Positions 63,924 through 64,000 of a stretch of 64,000 nucleotides of DNA are shown here, one piece after another. The stretch spans positions 12,958,001 through 13,022,000 of the forward strand of contig NC_071329.1 of NCBI RefSeq assembly GCF_010183535.1. The letters run 5' to 3'. The notes below the pieces were generated by a model. That model did no database searches and was not told where the DNA came from. It saw only the letters and a program-made list of their open reading frames with translations. Within the stretch, counting starts at the first letter, position 1. Every line of letters begins with the position of its first letter. This stretch comes from Caenorhabditis remanei (Eukaryota; Nematoda; Chromadorea; Rhabditida; Rhabditidae). The position numbers and the translations under genes are program-made.

Positions 63924-64000
63924 GTGAGTAGACGTAACAAACTTTCTTCAACTGGGTCATTCATTTGATTGGGGGCCGCAGCCTTAATTTGAAAAAAAAA

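Noticed and set aside
63960..64000. TTGGGGGCCG motif near the window end, similar to the primer-binding site at 50160
   Set aside because: Only about ten bases shared and the sequence stops; no LTR-like sequence is visible nearby.
1..64000. CRISPR array, prokaryotic operons or ribosomal RNA
   Set aside because: No regularly spaced repeats of that type and no rRNA-like sequence; genes are spliced and nematode-like.

Overview
The window reads as nuclear DNA of a Caenorhabditis nematode. Most genes have short introns of about 45-60 bp with TTTTCAG-type acceptors, and several start codons lie directly behind such acceptors, as expected for trans-spliced worm genes. The gene set is worm-specific: Warthog/Hint, cuticle collagen, NFI-1, tryptophan hydroxylase and ShK domains. 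From memory, the order RNase H1, aldo-keto reductase, wrt-1, nfi-1, rol-8-type collagen, tph-1 matches the C. elegans chromosome II region around cosmid ZK1290. The exact species cannot be told from the sequence.

Layout. 1-10.4 kb: 3' part of an RNase H gene flanked by RS-rich segments (+), aldo-keto reductase (+), wrt-1 (+), a Wart-domain gene without Hint (-, tail to tail with wrt-1), and a four-helix membrane protein (+). 10.7-24.6 kb: a composite BEL/Pao LTR retrotransposon on the minus strand. It has one full unit (LTR, accessory nucleocapsid-like ORF, gag, pol, LTR) followed by a second unit cut down to accessory ORF and gag. It appears to have landed in the last coding exon of a minus-strand zinc-finger gene, whose tail is at 10.6 kb and whose body is at 24.6-26.0 kb. 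26.5-28.5 kb: a related, intact zinc-finger gene (-). 28.5-31.5 kb: MITE-rich DNA. 31.6-35.1 kb: nfi-1 (+). 36.7-37.8 kb: cuticle collagen (+). 39.6-42.3 kb: tph-1 (+). 42.5-44.2 kb: secreted ShKT protein (-). 44.7-45.1 kb: small Ser-rich protein (-). 47.0-50.4 kb: a very young LTR element that carries only Gag and protease. 53.7-55.5 kb: two divergent galectin-like secreted proteins. 55.5-63.8 kb: long stretch without a convincing gene. 63.8 kb to end: first exon of a secreted protein (+).

The host genes are independent single-gene units covering cuticle and secreted matrix (collagen, wrt-1, Wart protein), transcription (NFI-1, zinc-finger pair), serotonin synthesis (TPH-1) and metabolism (AKR). 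No operon is evident. The most unusual content is mobile. The BEL/Pao element has an extra ORF with three zinc knuckles spaced exactly as in its own Gag, followed by its own AATAAA, and a TATA box just upstream of gag. The 3.4 kb Gag-protease element has LTRs that read as identical, a clear polypurine tract and a 5-bp target duplication. Exon joins were checked by reading-frame phase by eye; no alignment or transcript data were used.
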